64,000 nucleotides of DNA, taken from contig NZ_JARUJP010000010.1 in NCBI RefSeq assembly GCF_033659955.1, positions 1 to 64,000 on the forward strand. The letters run 5' to 3'. The translations under genes and the position numbers were made by a program. Below are positions 1 through 7,790 of this stretch, piece after piece. The notes beneath the pieces are model-generated. The model had not been told where the DNA came from, searched no databases, and was given only the letters and a program-made list of their open reading frames with translations. This stretch comes from Clostridium_AM tanneri (GTDB lineage Bacteria > Bacillota > Clostridia > Clostridiales > Clostridiaceae). Every line of letters begins with the position of its first letter. Within the stretch, counting starts at the first letter, position 1.

Positions 1-2
1 CG

Positions 3-257
3 GAAAACAGCATACGCCCTTTTACTATTGGTCGTAAGAACTGGCTCTTCAATGGAAGTCCAAAAGGAGCTAGCGCAAGTGCAACAGTCTACAGTATAAT
101 TGAGACTTCAAAGGCCAACGGCTTGGATCCGTATAGTTACCTTCAGTTTTTGTTTAAACAACTTCCAGGGGTTCAGTTCGAAGCAAATCCAGAATTCTTA
201 GAGGAATTCCTGCCTTGGGATTCATGGGTACAGGATTCCTGTAAAAAGAATAATTAA
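3..257 (+). CDS. IS66 family transposase, C-terminal part (partial)
   Basis: The open frame runs in from the left edge and stops at TAA 255-257, giving 84 residues. It contains the IS66 C-terminal signature ENSIRPFTIGRKNWLF followed by GSPKGASASA and a YSIIETSKANGLDPY segment. These belong to the end of the DDE transposase domain and the short C-terminal IS66 helix-rich tail. The protein would catalyse movement of the element. Only the C-terminus is visible, so whether the copy is intact cannot be judged. It is followed closely by a terminator-like hairpin. Confidence 0.85.
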   Translation, partial: ENSIRPFTIGRKNWLFNGSPKGASASATVYSIIETSKANGLDPYSYLQFLFKQLPGVQFEANPEFLEEFLPWDSWVQDSCKKNN

Positions 258-267
258 ATCGAAAAAT

Positions 268-291
268 ACGGCCACCTTATCGGATGGCCGT
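268..291 (+). terminator. Hairpin after IS66 transposase
   Basis: ACGGCCA at 268-274 pairs with TGGCCGT at 285-291, with an extra CC/GG pair inside, 10 bases after the transposase stop codon. A T-containing but not pure U tract follows (TTCTATTTA). It is probably the transposase terminator inside the element end. Confidence 0.55.
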
Positions 292-328
292 TTCTATTTA
301 GCCCTACACTAGGTAATTTATCGCTTAC

Positions 329-621
329 GAAGAATATACAATAGAACACATATTGCCAGAATCACCTAATGATCAATGGAAAAGTATTTTCAATAATGAT
401 TGTGATTATTATAAATATCGGATAGTAAACTATACATTACTAGAGAAGCAAATCAATAATGAGGTAGGAAATGAAACTTTTAATAGTAAGATAGAAGCTT
501 ATAGAAGCAGTTCATTCAGGATGACAAAAAAATTAGTGGTTTAAATGAATGGAATATAGCACCAATTGAAAAAAGACAGAAAAGTATGGCGAGTGCAATT
601 GGAAACATATGGAACCTATAA
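329..621 (+). pseudogene. DUF1524 (GmrSD/SspE-like) HNH nuclease remnant
   Basis: Reading from base 329 gives EEYTIEHILPESPNDQW, the His-containing core of a DUF1524 domain, which is the C-terminal HNH-like nuclease half of DUF262-DUF1524 proteins. The frame stops at 542-544. If one A is restored in the run of seven A at about 525-531, translation continues as ISGLNEWNIAPIEKRQKSM and ends with GNIWNL and a stop at 619-621, a normal DUF1524 tail. The gene therefore lacks its 5' half, replaced by IS66, and carries a one-base deletion. Family knowledge: GmrSD type IV enzymes and the phosphorothioate-sensing SspE share this architecture. Its place beside a dnd operon suggests a lost restriction partner, which is inference. 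Confidence 0.7.
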
Positions 622-671
622 TTTGAGAATGTAATGTATTCCAAAAGAATTAAGATTTAGAAGAAATTAAT

Positions 672-711
672 TAATATAATAACACATAAATATTTATGTG
701 TTATTATATTA
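672..711. terminator. Perfect 40-bp palindrome
   Basis: Bases 672-711 read identically on both strands. The half-site centres on AACACATAAAT and the arms meet without a spacer. It sits between the nuclease remnant (plus strand) and the 3' end of dndA (minus strand), so it may serve as a bidirectional terminator, though it is AT-rich and has no clear U tract of its own. Confidence 0.45.
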
Positions 712-849
712 TAAGTTTACTAATGTTAAATATTGATTGTTTAAATATTGGATTAATTGTAGAAATTTTTATTTATTACAACACTTAAAAACATGATTTA
801 GTTATCGGAAAGGTTTGATAATTCATTGTAACACAAACAGTAACTTTAG

Positions 850-2049
850 CTATAACAAATCTATAATATTGCAGATTTCTTTAGAAGATATTTCAGCATT
901 TAAAGATATTCTGATAAAATTATTAGAAAAAATCTTTTTCCCAATAGCCTCAATGACATAAGAAGGTTCCCCAATACTACAAGCAGAACCAGAAGAAATA
1001 GCTACATCATTACTTAATTTTTCAATAAGCATTTCATTTATAATCTCAGGAAGTATAACAGGTATCACCCCAGGTATATGATTTTTAGGGTCTCCCAAGA
1101 ATTCTACATTAGGAAACTTTGCTTTTAACAGCTTTCTTGTTTCTAGCTCAAGTTCAATAATTTTGCTATTATATTCTTTCATCTCACGCTTTGCTATTTC
1201 AGCAGCCTTTCCGAAACCAACAATATTATGTACAGCATGAGTTCCAGCTCTATAACCGCCTTCTTGTAATCCGCCGTGAATCAAAGCAGTCATATCTATA
1301 TTTGGAGTATCTTTCATCTTATTTCTTATATAACATGCTCCAATTCCTTTAGGTCCATAAATTTTATGTGCTGAAAAGGAGAGAAAGTCTACAGGAACTT
1401 GCTTAACATCTATGTGTATTTTGCCTAACACTTGTGTGGCATCAGAATGAAAGCGAATATTTTTTTCTCTTGTCAGACTTGAAAGAGATTTTATATCATT
1501 TAAGCTTCCTACCTCATTATTGCCCCACATAATAGAAACAAGTATAGTAGTATCTTTTATAGCCTCATCTAAAGACTTATTCTCAACTTGACCGTATTCA
1601 TTTACATCAAGAAAGGTAACGTCATAACCTCTATCAACTTTTACACTTTTAACTTTTCGTGGCACATATGACTTAGGTTTGTTTTTTTCTTTATTAAGAT
1701 AAACCTCACCGCTTAAAAATTTACAAGTTTGAAGGATAGATTTGTGTTCAACTTTAGAGGTTATTATATGATTCCCACTATTTTCGTAGTATTTTTTGTA
1801 GTCAGCCACACCTTTTATTACAAAATTATTGCTTTCAGATGCACCACTAGTAAATATAAGCTCATCAGGCTTTGAATTAATAAGGGAAGCAAGATTTTCT
1901 CTTGCTTCTTCTACAGCTCTTTCAGCATTTTTAGCTAGTGTATAATGTCTGCTAGAAGGGTTTCCAAACTCTTCTTTTAGATAAGGCATCATTGCATCTA
2001 AAACCTCTGGATCAATGGGTGTGGTTGCACTGTTATCTAAATATATCAT
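850..2049 (-). CDS. dndA: Cysteine desulfurase DndA
   Basis: This is a 399-residue class V aminotransferase-fold cysteine desulfurase of the IscS/NifS type. It shows the N-terminal YLDNSATT, the PLP lysine in SAHKIYGPKG (K229) and the mobile-loop catalytic cysteine in SSGSACSIGEPS (about C357). It would mobilise sulfur from cysteine as persulfide and feed DndC for DNA phosphorothioation. An insertion at about residues 115-142 rich in Lys (NKEKNKPKSYVPRK) is unusual for plain IscS and may be a partner surface. It is the last gene of the operon and overlaps dndE by 4 bases (ATGA), so it is translationally coupled. Housekeeping IscS is the alternative, but the operon position argues for DndA. 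Confidence 0.9.
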   Translation of the reverse strand: MIYLDNSATTPIDPEVLDAMMPYLKEEFGNPSSRHYTLAKNAERAVEEARENLASLINSKPDELIFTSGASESNNFVIKGVADYKKYYENSGNHIITSKVEHKSILQTCKFLSGEVYLNKEKNKPKSYVPRKVKSVKVDRGYDVTFLDVNEYGQVENKSLDEAIKDTTILVSIMWGNNEVGSLNDIKSLSSLTREKNIRFHSDATQVLGKIHIDVKQVPVDFLSFSAHKIYGPKGIGACYIRNKMKDTPNIDMTALIHGGLQEGGYRAGTHAVHNIVGFGKAAEIAKREMKEYNSKIIELELETRKLLKAKFPNVEFLGDPKNHIPGVIPVILPEIINEMLIEKLSNDVAISSGSACSIGEPSYVIEAIGKKIFSNNFIRISLNAEISSKEICNIIDLL

Positions 2050-2432
2050 AGAGAAACATCTCCTTTATTAATCAACTTATTTAGGAACTTTTCTAGATTG
2101 CCTCCTGCGTACTCATAATTTGAAGCTAGTAATTTTGCACCGCGGTCTATATGTTTTTTTGTATGATTAGGAAAATACTCATCATCGGATAAATGTTTTT
2201 CAGCATAGGATTCCATTAAACATTTATAAAGAGCATCCAAATCACCAGTTACAGTAGCGCGTTGAAGTTCCATACCGTTATTGTCACTTTTAAATTCATC
2301 AATATCTCCATTTTCTTGTAAGGACAAGGATATAGCAATCTTACATAAAGCAAAAGGCTTTAAGTTACTACTTCCACCTATTTCATCAAATATATCTTTT
2401 GTTTTTTTAGAAGTTTTAAGTCTAAATCCCAT
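2046..2432 (-). CDS. dndE: DNA sulfur modification protein DndE
   Basis: A 128-residue small protein in the position and size range of DndE (DUF1832). It begins with a basic segment (MGFRLKTSKKTKDIFDEIGG) and has an R-A-T-V-T-G-D motif in the middle and a lysine-rich C-terminal half. DndE proteins form oligomers and bind nicked DNA, and are needed for incorporation of sulfur into the backbone together with DndC and DndD. It starts 2 bases after the dndD stop and overlaps dndA, so it is certainly co-transcribed. Assignment rests on size, order and overall likeness rather than on a catalytic motif. Confidence 0.85.
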   Translation of the reverse strand: MGFRLKTSKKTKDIFDEIGGSSNLKPFALCKIAISLSLQENGDIDEFKSDNNGMELQRATVTGDLDALYKCLMESYAEKHLSDDEYFPNHTKKHIDRGAKLLASNYEYAGGNLEKFLNKLINKGDVSL

Positions 2433-2434
2433 GT

Positions 2435-4597
2435 TTACACCTCAAAAAAGTATCCGTCATGTACTTTTGTTTTTCTTTCTTTATCTAAAAATTGTAATAA
2501 ATATTCATTACATATATAGTTCCTCATTGTAGAATACAATTTCTTATCAATTTCTTCATTAGTAGATAATATAATTACTTGATTACTTACCTTTGGTAAA
2601 TATTTTGTAGTTAACAAGTCTCTATGAGTTTCATCAATTCTTGCATAAGGAGTGTCTATAACAAAAGGTATTTGAACTCCAGATGATTTGATAAGTGCCC
2701 ATACAAGACAAAGAATGTAAATTTGCTTTTCACCCTTTGAAAAATCATTTATATTAAACTTGGTTCTTAAAATCAATAATTCAAATCTAAATTTATTTTC
2801 AACATTATACAATAACTCTTTTTTATTTTCAGAAGGATAGAATTGTTTTAAGTCTTCAAGGAATCTACTACCATATTTTTTTTCAACATCATCAATACCT
2901 AAGTTCTTAAGAAGATTTAGTACTTCTATTGAACTGTATTCTTTGTTAATGTATAGAGTAGTATCAAAGTTAGTTTGTATTTCAATACTATCAATATAGT
3001 TATCTTTCCTTATCAATTCCTTAAAAATATAAATAAAGTTATCTTCTATTTCATGTATTTTTTCTTTAGTTAACTCAAATATTATTTCATCTAAAGTTTC
3101 TACTAGGTTATTCGTCAGTTTTAATGTTTCACTTCCTTGCAGAGAATGAAGGTAAGCATTTTTAGCTCTTTTCAATTTATATTCAGATGAATTTATCTCT
3201 TCTTTTAAATTTTCGATTTCTGATGTTATCTTTTGAATTTGAGACTTTATTTGGCTTATTTTTTCATTTAGTTTTAAATTAGCATCAAGATATTCTTTCA
3301 ATACATTCTCACTAACGGAAGAACTAATTTTCTCCCTAATAACTTTTAGTTCTTCAGTAATTTCATTTGATCTAGAATATTTCTCATTAATTATATTGCT
3401 TAAAGATTTTTTATTATTTAATATATCATCTATTTTTGATAGCACACTTTGTTTATCATCATTTGATAGGTTATGTATAGTTTTAACATTATTCAATCTT
3501 CCTGTGTTAAACAATTTGCTAAGTATCAACGATGGTACATTAGATAAATCTAAAGTAGGATCTTTAATAACGTCAGCTTCAATTAGTGAAGATCTTATTA
3601 TATTTTCATCCAATCTGTTTTTAAAGCTTTTGTAGGTATGAAGAGAATCTTCATCTAAAATTTGATTCTTAATTTTAACTAGTAATTTTTCACTTAAAAG
3701 TAAGGGTAGAGTGTCATTACAAAAATCCCTAATAAATTGATATATATTTGTTCTCTCATTTTCTAATGAATTTTGTTTAGAAACCAGTAAATCTCTTTCG
3801 CTCTCAAGTAATCCTCCCGAATTTCTAAAGTCTTCATCCAGTTTTGACTTTTGTAAAGTTGTATTTTCTAGATCAGCTTTTGCTTCTTCAAGGTTAAACT
3901 CTAAGGATTTAAGTGTACTTTTATTATTAGAAAGTTCTTCATTTGCTAAATTATATTCCATTTCTAAGTCCTTTAGTTTTTCAGAGCTAAGAGATGTACT
4001 TCTTTGATATTGTAGCAAATGTCTTTTTAGTATATCTAAAGTATCATAATTACTTAATTTAAGTATTGATTCTTTAAGATGGCTACTAGCACTTCTTCCA
4101 ATAAAAGCATCAGATAAGTCTTCACCATCAAAAAAGAAGAAGTCAAATAAATTTGGTGGTATAAGCGAAGTTAAGTAATTTTCAAAGTAGTTCTCAGCTT
4201 CACCAGTTAATACATTACCATTTTTCTTTACTTCATATGTTTCAACAAGTCTTTTATCTTTAAGGGTCCAATGCCTTATTAGTTCATAAACATTCTCATT
4301 AGTTCCTTCAGTTAAAATTATAGTTATACCAACATAAGCGTTCATTGTAGCTTCTTTATAAGCGTTATGATTTATATTGGATTTGATTTTTGCAATGTAG
4401 TTTGAATTGTGTCCTTGGTAGCCATAGGTTATGGGGCCATAAATACATAATTTAATAGCTTCAAATAAAGTAGATTTTCCAGCTCCATTTTCGCCACCAA
4501 TTAGCACAATATTTTTTTCTCCAGAAGGGGAAAATACAAATTTAGTTTCATCTTCATAGGATCTAAAATTCTTAAGTTTAACTTCTTTAATTATCAT
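2435..4597 (-). CDS. dndD: DNA sulfur modification ATPase DndD
   Basis: A 720-residue SMC/RecN-like ATPase. Walker A is GGENGAGKST (residues 34-43). The centre (about 200-520) is charged, Leu/Lys/Glu-rich coiled coil. The C-terminal lobe has an ABC-signature-like FSKGEKQ and Walker B VIDTPYARID. DndD is thought to supply ATP hydrolysis and DNA remodelling or nicking for the phosphorothioation complex DndCDE. The start ATG lies inside dndC (11-base overlap), which indicates coupling. A conserved aromatic cluster FDFFFFDGEDL follows the first third, as in DndD and the related RecF/SMC-like ATPases of DNA repair. Confidence 0.92.
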   Translation of the reverse strand: MIIKEVKLKNFRSYEDETKFVFSPSGEKNIVLIGGENGAGKSTLFEAIKLCIYGPITYGYQGHNSNYIAKIKSNINHNAYKEATMNAYVGITIILTEGTNENVYELIRHWTLKDKRLVETYEVKKNGNVLTGEAENYFENYLTSLIPPNLFDFFFFDGEDLSDAFIGRSASSHLKESILKLSNYDTLDILKRHLLQYQRSTSLSSEKLKDLEMEYNLANEELSNNKSTLKSLEFNLEEAKADLENTTLQKSKLDEDFRNSGGLLESERDLLVSKQNSLENERTNIYQFIRDFCNDTLPLLLSEKLLVKIKNQILDEDSLHTYKSFKNRLDENIIRSSLIEADVIKDPTLDLSNVPSLILSKLFNTGRLNNVKTIHNLSNDDKQSVLSKIDDILNNKKSLSNIINEKYSRSNEITEELKVIREKISSSVSENVLKEYLDANLKLNEKISQIKSQIQKITSEIENLKEEINSSEYKLKRAKNAYLHSLQGSETLKLTNNLVETLDEIIFELTKEKIHEIEDNFIYIFKELIRKDNYIDSIEIQTNFDTTLYINKEYSSIEVLNLLKNLGIDDVEKKYGSRFLEDLKQFYPSENKKELLYNVENKFRFELLILRTKFNINDFSKGEKQIYILCLVWALIKSSGVQIPFVIDTPYARIDETHRDLLTTKYLPKVSNQVIILSTNEEIDKKLYSTMRNYICNEYLLQFLDKERKTKVHDGYFFEV

Positions 4598-6266
4598 ATT
4601 CTACCGCCTCATATATATCTTTATATAAATGTTTTTGATTTAATGTTTTATCAATAGCCTTAATTAAATTTGATTTGTTTGAATAGAATTTTTGCTTATC
4701 TGTCTCAACTAATAACTTTACTAATAGATCCTTTGAAATTCCTTTACGTTCACAGATACTATTTATCTTATCTATAGCAACTTCCTCTAAAAGTGGTTTT
4801 TTGAAATCATGCCAAGGAAGTTTCTCACTATAAACATCAAAATAAATTTTTGTTAATGTATTTCTTGATAGGTCTTCTTCATCTTCCCATATATCATCAA
4901 TTGCTTTAAGTTCTTCTTTTGTAATTAGGTCAAATTCAATTCCCTCTTGTTCTTTCATTTCTTTTTCAAGTTCTAGTAATCTTCTTAGAATTATTTGCCT
5001 AGCTTGAAAAGTAAAAGGACCATAACCTAGAACATTCACGTATTCACCTTTATCATCTTTAAGAATTTTATTAGTATCTAGCTTATTTAAACCAGGTTCA
5101 AGTGGTAATAATTCTAAATATAATTTAAATTTTTCTTTATCTACGAATCTGCCATTTTCATCAAAATATAAACTATCACTTAATATAGGGAAATTTGGGT
5201 CTTTATATTTAAAGTTAATAAACTTTTTATTGTCGTTATCAGTATAGATGCTTTCTTGAATAATATTTTTTCTCTCATCAACAGGAATATTGTCTAGATA
5301 AACTTTTCTATAATAATGATTTCCATCTCTTCTATATTGAGCTCTATATTCATGTCTATTTCTAATGTTTAAAAGCCATTCTTTAAAATTTAAAAGAGGT
5401 TGTAACCAAGTTTCACCTGATTCAATAAATCCAGTTAAAGATTTATCTTTTTGTACAACAGTACAAATCCAGCACCCAAATCGAGAGTTTCCGCAAGAAG
5501 GAGTATCAATTTCTCCTTTATTTGATGTTACTGTGAATGGACATTCTCCGCCATCAGAGCCCATATATAGGCTAAATAACTCGTTGTTATTGCCACCCCA
5601 AGGACTGACTCCATTATTACGAAGCAGTATACTCCACACTTCATCAGTTGATAAATCTACAATTGGATTATATACATAGGTATTATTAATCGTTGCATGA
5701 GGAGTTAACAAGTATCCATCTATTTGTCTGTTTTCTATCCTTATTCTTCTAGCAATACTTTCTGCTTTGCGAACTCCTAGAAGTACGATAACTTCTCCGT
5801 TTTCATCTACTTTTTCTTCTATAAATTTATTAGAAGGTTTAATTTTTAATTTTTCAGTACACCATCTAAACCTAATAGAAGTTGGAGTAGGTAGTCCTTT
5901 TCCAATAATATTTGCCCAAAAGGAGTTATCATAGTCTGGATGTACCATTTGAGCTTTTATCCTAAGGTTTAAATGTTCTTCGCCGCCCATTTTCGTTATT
6001 GAATCAGAATTCATTTTCAAAAATCCTAACATTATTGGATTTTCTATTAAGGTGTCTGATGAAACAACATACACATCTTTATTTATTTGATCTTTAGGTA
6101 ACCTTTGTAACATCATAAATGCAAGTTGAACAACAGCAGTACTGTCCTTACCACCACTATAGCCTATAACCCAAGGGCGTTTATCATTTTTATATACCAT
6201 TTCCATCTCATCTAGAATGAGCTGAACTTTTTCATCTAAAGTTAACTTTTCTTCATTATTATTCAT
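4587..6266 (-). CDS. dndC: DNA phosphorothioation sulfurtransferase DndC
   Basis: A 559-residue member of the PAPS-reductase/ATP-pyrophosphatase fold. The PP-loop is GYSGGKDSTA (residues 35-44), which activates the DNA substrate through adenylation. A cysteine cluster at about residues 240-270 (GGECPF, PSCGN, FGCWICTV) matches the 4Fe-4S ligand set of DndC. DndC receives sulfur from the desulfurase and passes it to the phosphate backbone. The C-terminal third is helical and charged, as in the family. It lies 61 bases downstream of dndB and overlaps dndD. Confidence 0.93.
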   Translation of the reverse strand: MNNNEEKLTLDEKVQLILDEMEMVYKNDKRPWVIGYSGGKDSTAVVQLAFMMLQRLPKDQINKDVYVVSSDTLIENPIMLGFLKMNSDSITKMGGEEHLNLRIKAQMVHPDYDNSFWANIIGKGLPTPTSIRFRWCTEKLKIKPSNKFIEEKVDENGEVIVLLGVRKAESIARRIRIENRQIDGYLLTPHATINNTYVYNPIVDLSTDEVWSILLRNNGVSPWGGNNNELFSLYMGSDGGECPFTVTSNKGEIDTPSCGNSRFGCWICTVVQKDKSLTGFIESGETWLQPLLNFKEWLLNIRNRHEYRAQYRRDGNHYYRKVYLDNIPVDERKNIIQESIYTDNDNKKFINFKYKDPNFPILSDSLYFDENGRFVDKEKFKLYLELLPLEPGLNKLDTNKILKDDKGEYVNVLGYGPFTFQARQIILRRLLELEKEMKEQEGIEFDLITKEELKAIDDIWEDEEDLSRNTLTKIYFDVYSEKLPWHDFKKPLLEEVAIDKINSICERKGISKDLLVKLLVETDKQKFYSNKSNLIKAIDKTLNQKHLYKDIYEAVEYDN

Positions 6267-6327
6267 AGATTATTTCTCTCTTTCAGTAAATTTGCTACAA
6301 AAAATACAAAAAACAATTTAAAAATCG

Positions 6328-7404
6328 CTATTTAAATTCTAACTCTAATTTCTCTTCATCTTTACTCAATGGAAGGCCAATTTGGGTTTTTATGAGATTG
6401 CTAGTTAGCCTTACTCCACGAGAACTCTTAATTATACGTCCACTTTTGCCTATAACACGGTCTTCCCAGTTTTTTAGATTAGATCTGTTCCAGTCAATAT
6501 CATTAAGCTTTATTAAGTAATTTTCCCAATCGATGATATTGTTTTTTAATAGATAGTTTCCTACAATTCCAAGAGCTTCTAATACTACACCGTTAGAACT
6601 GACATAAGTATTTCTGAAAATGTGAGGACTGATTTCCTTATTAAAAACAAATTGCCAGTCTTTCAGATTTTCGCATAGAAAGTTCCAAAAATCATAAACA
6701 AAATTTTTATTATTCTCATCATTTGCATTTAACTTAGATAATAGTTTTTTATTCGTTTCGTTCACACTGCTAAGTATAAAAAGTTTAGGGGAGAATTTGG
6801 GCAAAGATGTATTCTCCATATCAGTATAATTTTTCAATAAAGCATTAGATTCTATCAAATGTTTTGTAATTAATGCTATTGGATCTCTGGAATCATAAAG
6901 GACGCCAAGAGATTTAGAAACATTAATTGCATGTTTATTTAAATCAGCAAAAATTTGTTGACTTCTTTTTAAGTTTTCATCAATAAATAGAACAACTGAT
7001 ATTGTCTCATCACCAAGTTCGGGAGCAGCCTTTAGGGCTTCTTCGATTGCTGCCCTCCTGTGTTGACCGTCATTTATCAACAGCTTACTATCCATAGATA
7101 TTTTAAGAATACCAATTTCCTTAGTTTTATCATCAGGAAAAGGAGTAAATTCGAAGTTTCCATCTACAGATGAAGTCAGAGATGAAAAAACATAATCTTT
7201 TGGGTTACTGATTACATAATTAGCAATTTCTGGAATCCTGCTTCTATTTAGTGTTCTCTGAGCCCTATATTCTGCAGGGAGTTCTTCTTCGTTAAATATA
7301 AACAATTTTGAAAGTACACCTAAAGGGCACATTATAACAAAATAATCCCTTTGAGCCTGTTTCCCTTTAATAGCAGGAAAGGTGTAATAAAAGTTTTTTT
7401 TCAT
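6328..7404 (-). CDS. dndB: DGQHR-domain protein DndB
   Basis: A 358-residue protein with the family-defining DGQHR motif (residues 112-116, NDGQHRRAAIEEAL). The start at 7404 (MKKNFYY) is preferred because AAGGATGA lies about 6 bases upstream. An in-frame ATG at 7413 has no such site. DndB is not strictly needed for modification but tunes it, and DndB proteins have been reported as negative transcriptional regulators of dnd operons. It is first in the operon, and the promoter upstream has two copies of a TTACGYRCGTAA palindrome, one covering the 5' untranslated region. DndB binding to these sites is inference. Confidence 0.9.
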   Translation of the reverse strand: MKKNFYYTFPAIKGKQAQRDYFVIMCPLGVLSKLFIFNEEELPAEYRAQRTLNRSRIPEIANYVISNPKDYVFSSLTSSVDGNFEFTPFPDDKTKEIGILKISMDSKLLINDGQHRRAAIEEALKAAPELGDETISVVLFIDENLKRSQQIFADLNKHAINVSKSLGVLYDSRDPIALITKHLIESNALLKNYTDMENTSLPKFSPKLFILSSVNETNKKLLSKLNANDENNKNFVYDFWNFLCENLKDWQFVFNKEISPHIFRNTYVSSNGVVLEALGIVGNYLLKNNIIDWENYLIKLNDIDWNRSNLKNWEDRVIGKSGRIIKSSRGVRLTSNLIKTQIGLPLSKDEEKLELEFK

Positions 7405-7415
7405 ATGTATCATCC

Positions 7416-7467
7416 TTACGTGTGTAAAATATAGTTTTATTATATCATTTTACGTGCGTATATACAA
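7416..7467 (-). promoter_or_regulatory. dndB promoter with two operators
   Basis: On the minus strand, TTGTAT (7462-7467) and TATAAT (7439-7444) are separated by exactly 17 bases. A palindrome-like TTACGTGCGTAT (7450-7461) fills the spacer, and TTACGTGTGTAA (7416-7427) lies about 5-16 bases past the expected start of transcription, abutting the ribosome binding site. This is the usual layout of a repressed promoter. The same motif occurs twice in the divergent caspase promoter and was not noticed elsewhere in the window. Confidence 0.8.
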
Positions 7468-7599
7468 TGATAAGGGCAGAAACCCAATTAGTATTATAGC
7501 ATAATAGAACACAAATTCGCAGATGATCTGAAATTTAATTTTATTATTTGTGTTTTATGGATAAATTCTACAGTTAACGAATAATTTGAGAAAATAGTA

Positions 7600-7655
7600 T
7601 TTACATTACGCACGTAATGATGTATGATTTGAGTATAACCTATTACGTACGTAAT
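7600..7655 (+). promoter_or_regulatory. Caspase-gene promoter with two dnd-type operators
   Basis: TTTACA (7600-7605) and TATGAT (7623-7628) are 17 bases apart. ATTACGCACGTAAT (7605-7618) sits in the spacer and the perfect palindrome ATTACGTACGTAAT (7642-7655) lies about 7-20 bases past the predicted start site. Architecture and motif copy those of the dndB promoter, with centre-to-centre spacing of 37 bases here and 34 there. The rest of the 386-base intergenic region is AT-rich and shows nothing else. Confidence 0.78.
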
Positions 7656-7790
7656 TATTCACTTGTATTAGATAGATATATTATAAATGTCTATAATTAT
7701 GTATTAAGCATAATAAAGTTATGTTTACTAACTAGAAGCATAAAACAAAAGTTAAATAAATTCGAACGAAGTTAAAAATATAGGCAGGCG

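Larger units (their letters stand above)
1..328 (+). mobile_element. IS66-family element, right end
   Basis: The window opens inside an IS66-type transposase gene and the element appears to end at the CGCTTAC at 322-328. That is the complement of GTAAGCG, the typical IS66 terminal sequence. Immediately beyond it the reading switches to a DUF1524 nuclease fragment that has no 5' part, which fits insertion into, or deletion at, that gene. The left end and the target duplication lie outside the window, so the boundary is inferred from the terminal motif only. Confidence 0.7.

Noticed and set aside
353..544. Stand-alone 63-residue protein
   Set aside because: The frame continues upstream without a start and resumes after a one-base shift; it is part of the DUF1524 pseudogene.
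5365..5679. Plus-strand open frame inside dndC
   Set aside because: Shadow frame; the minus-strand frame carries the PP-loop and Cys cluster.
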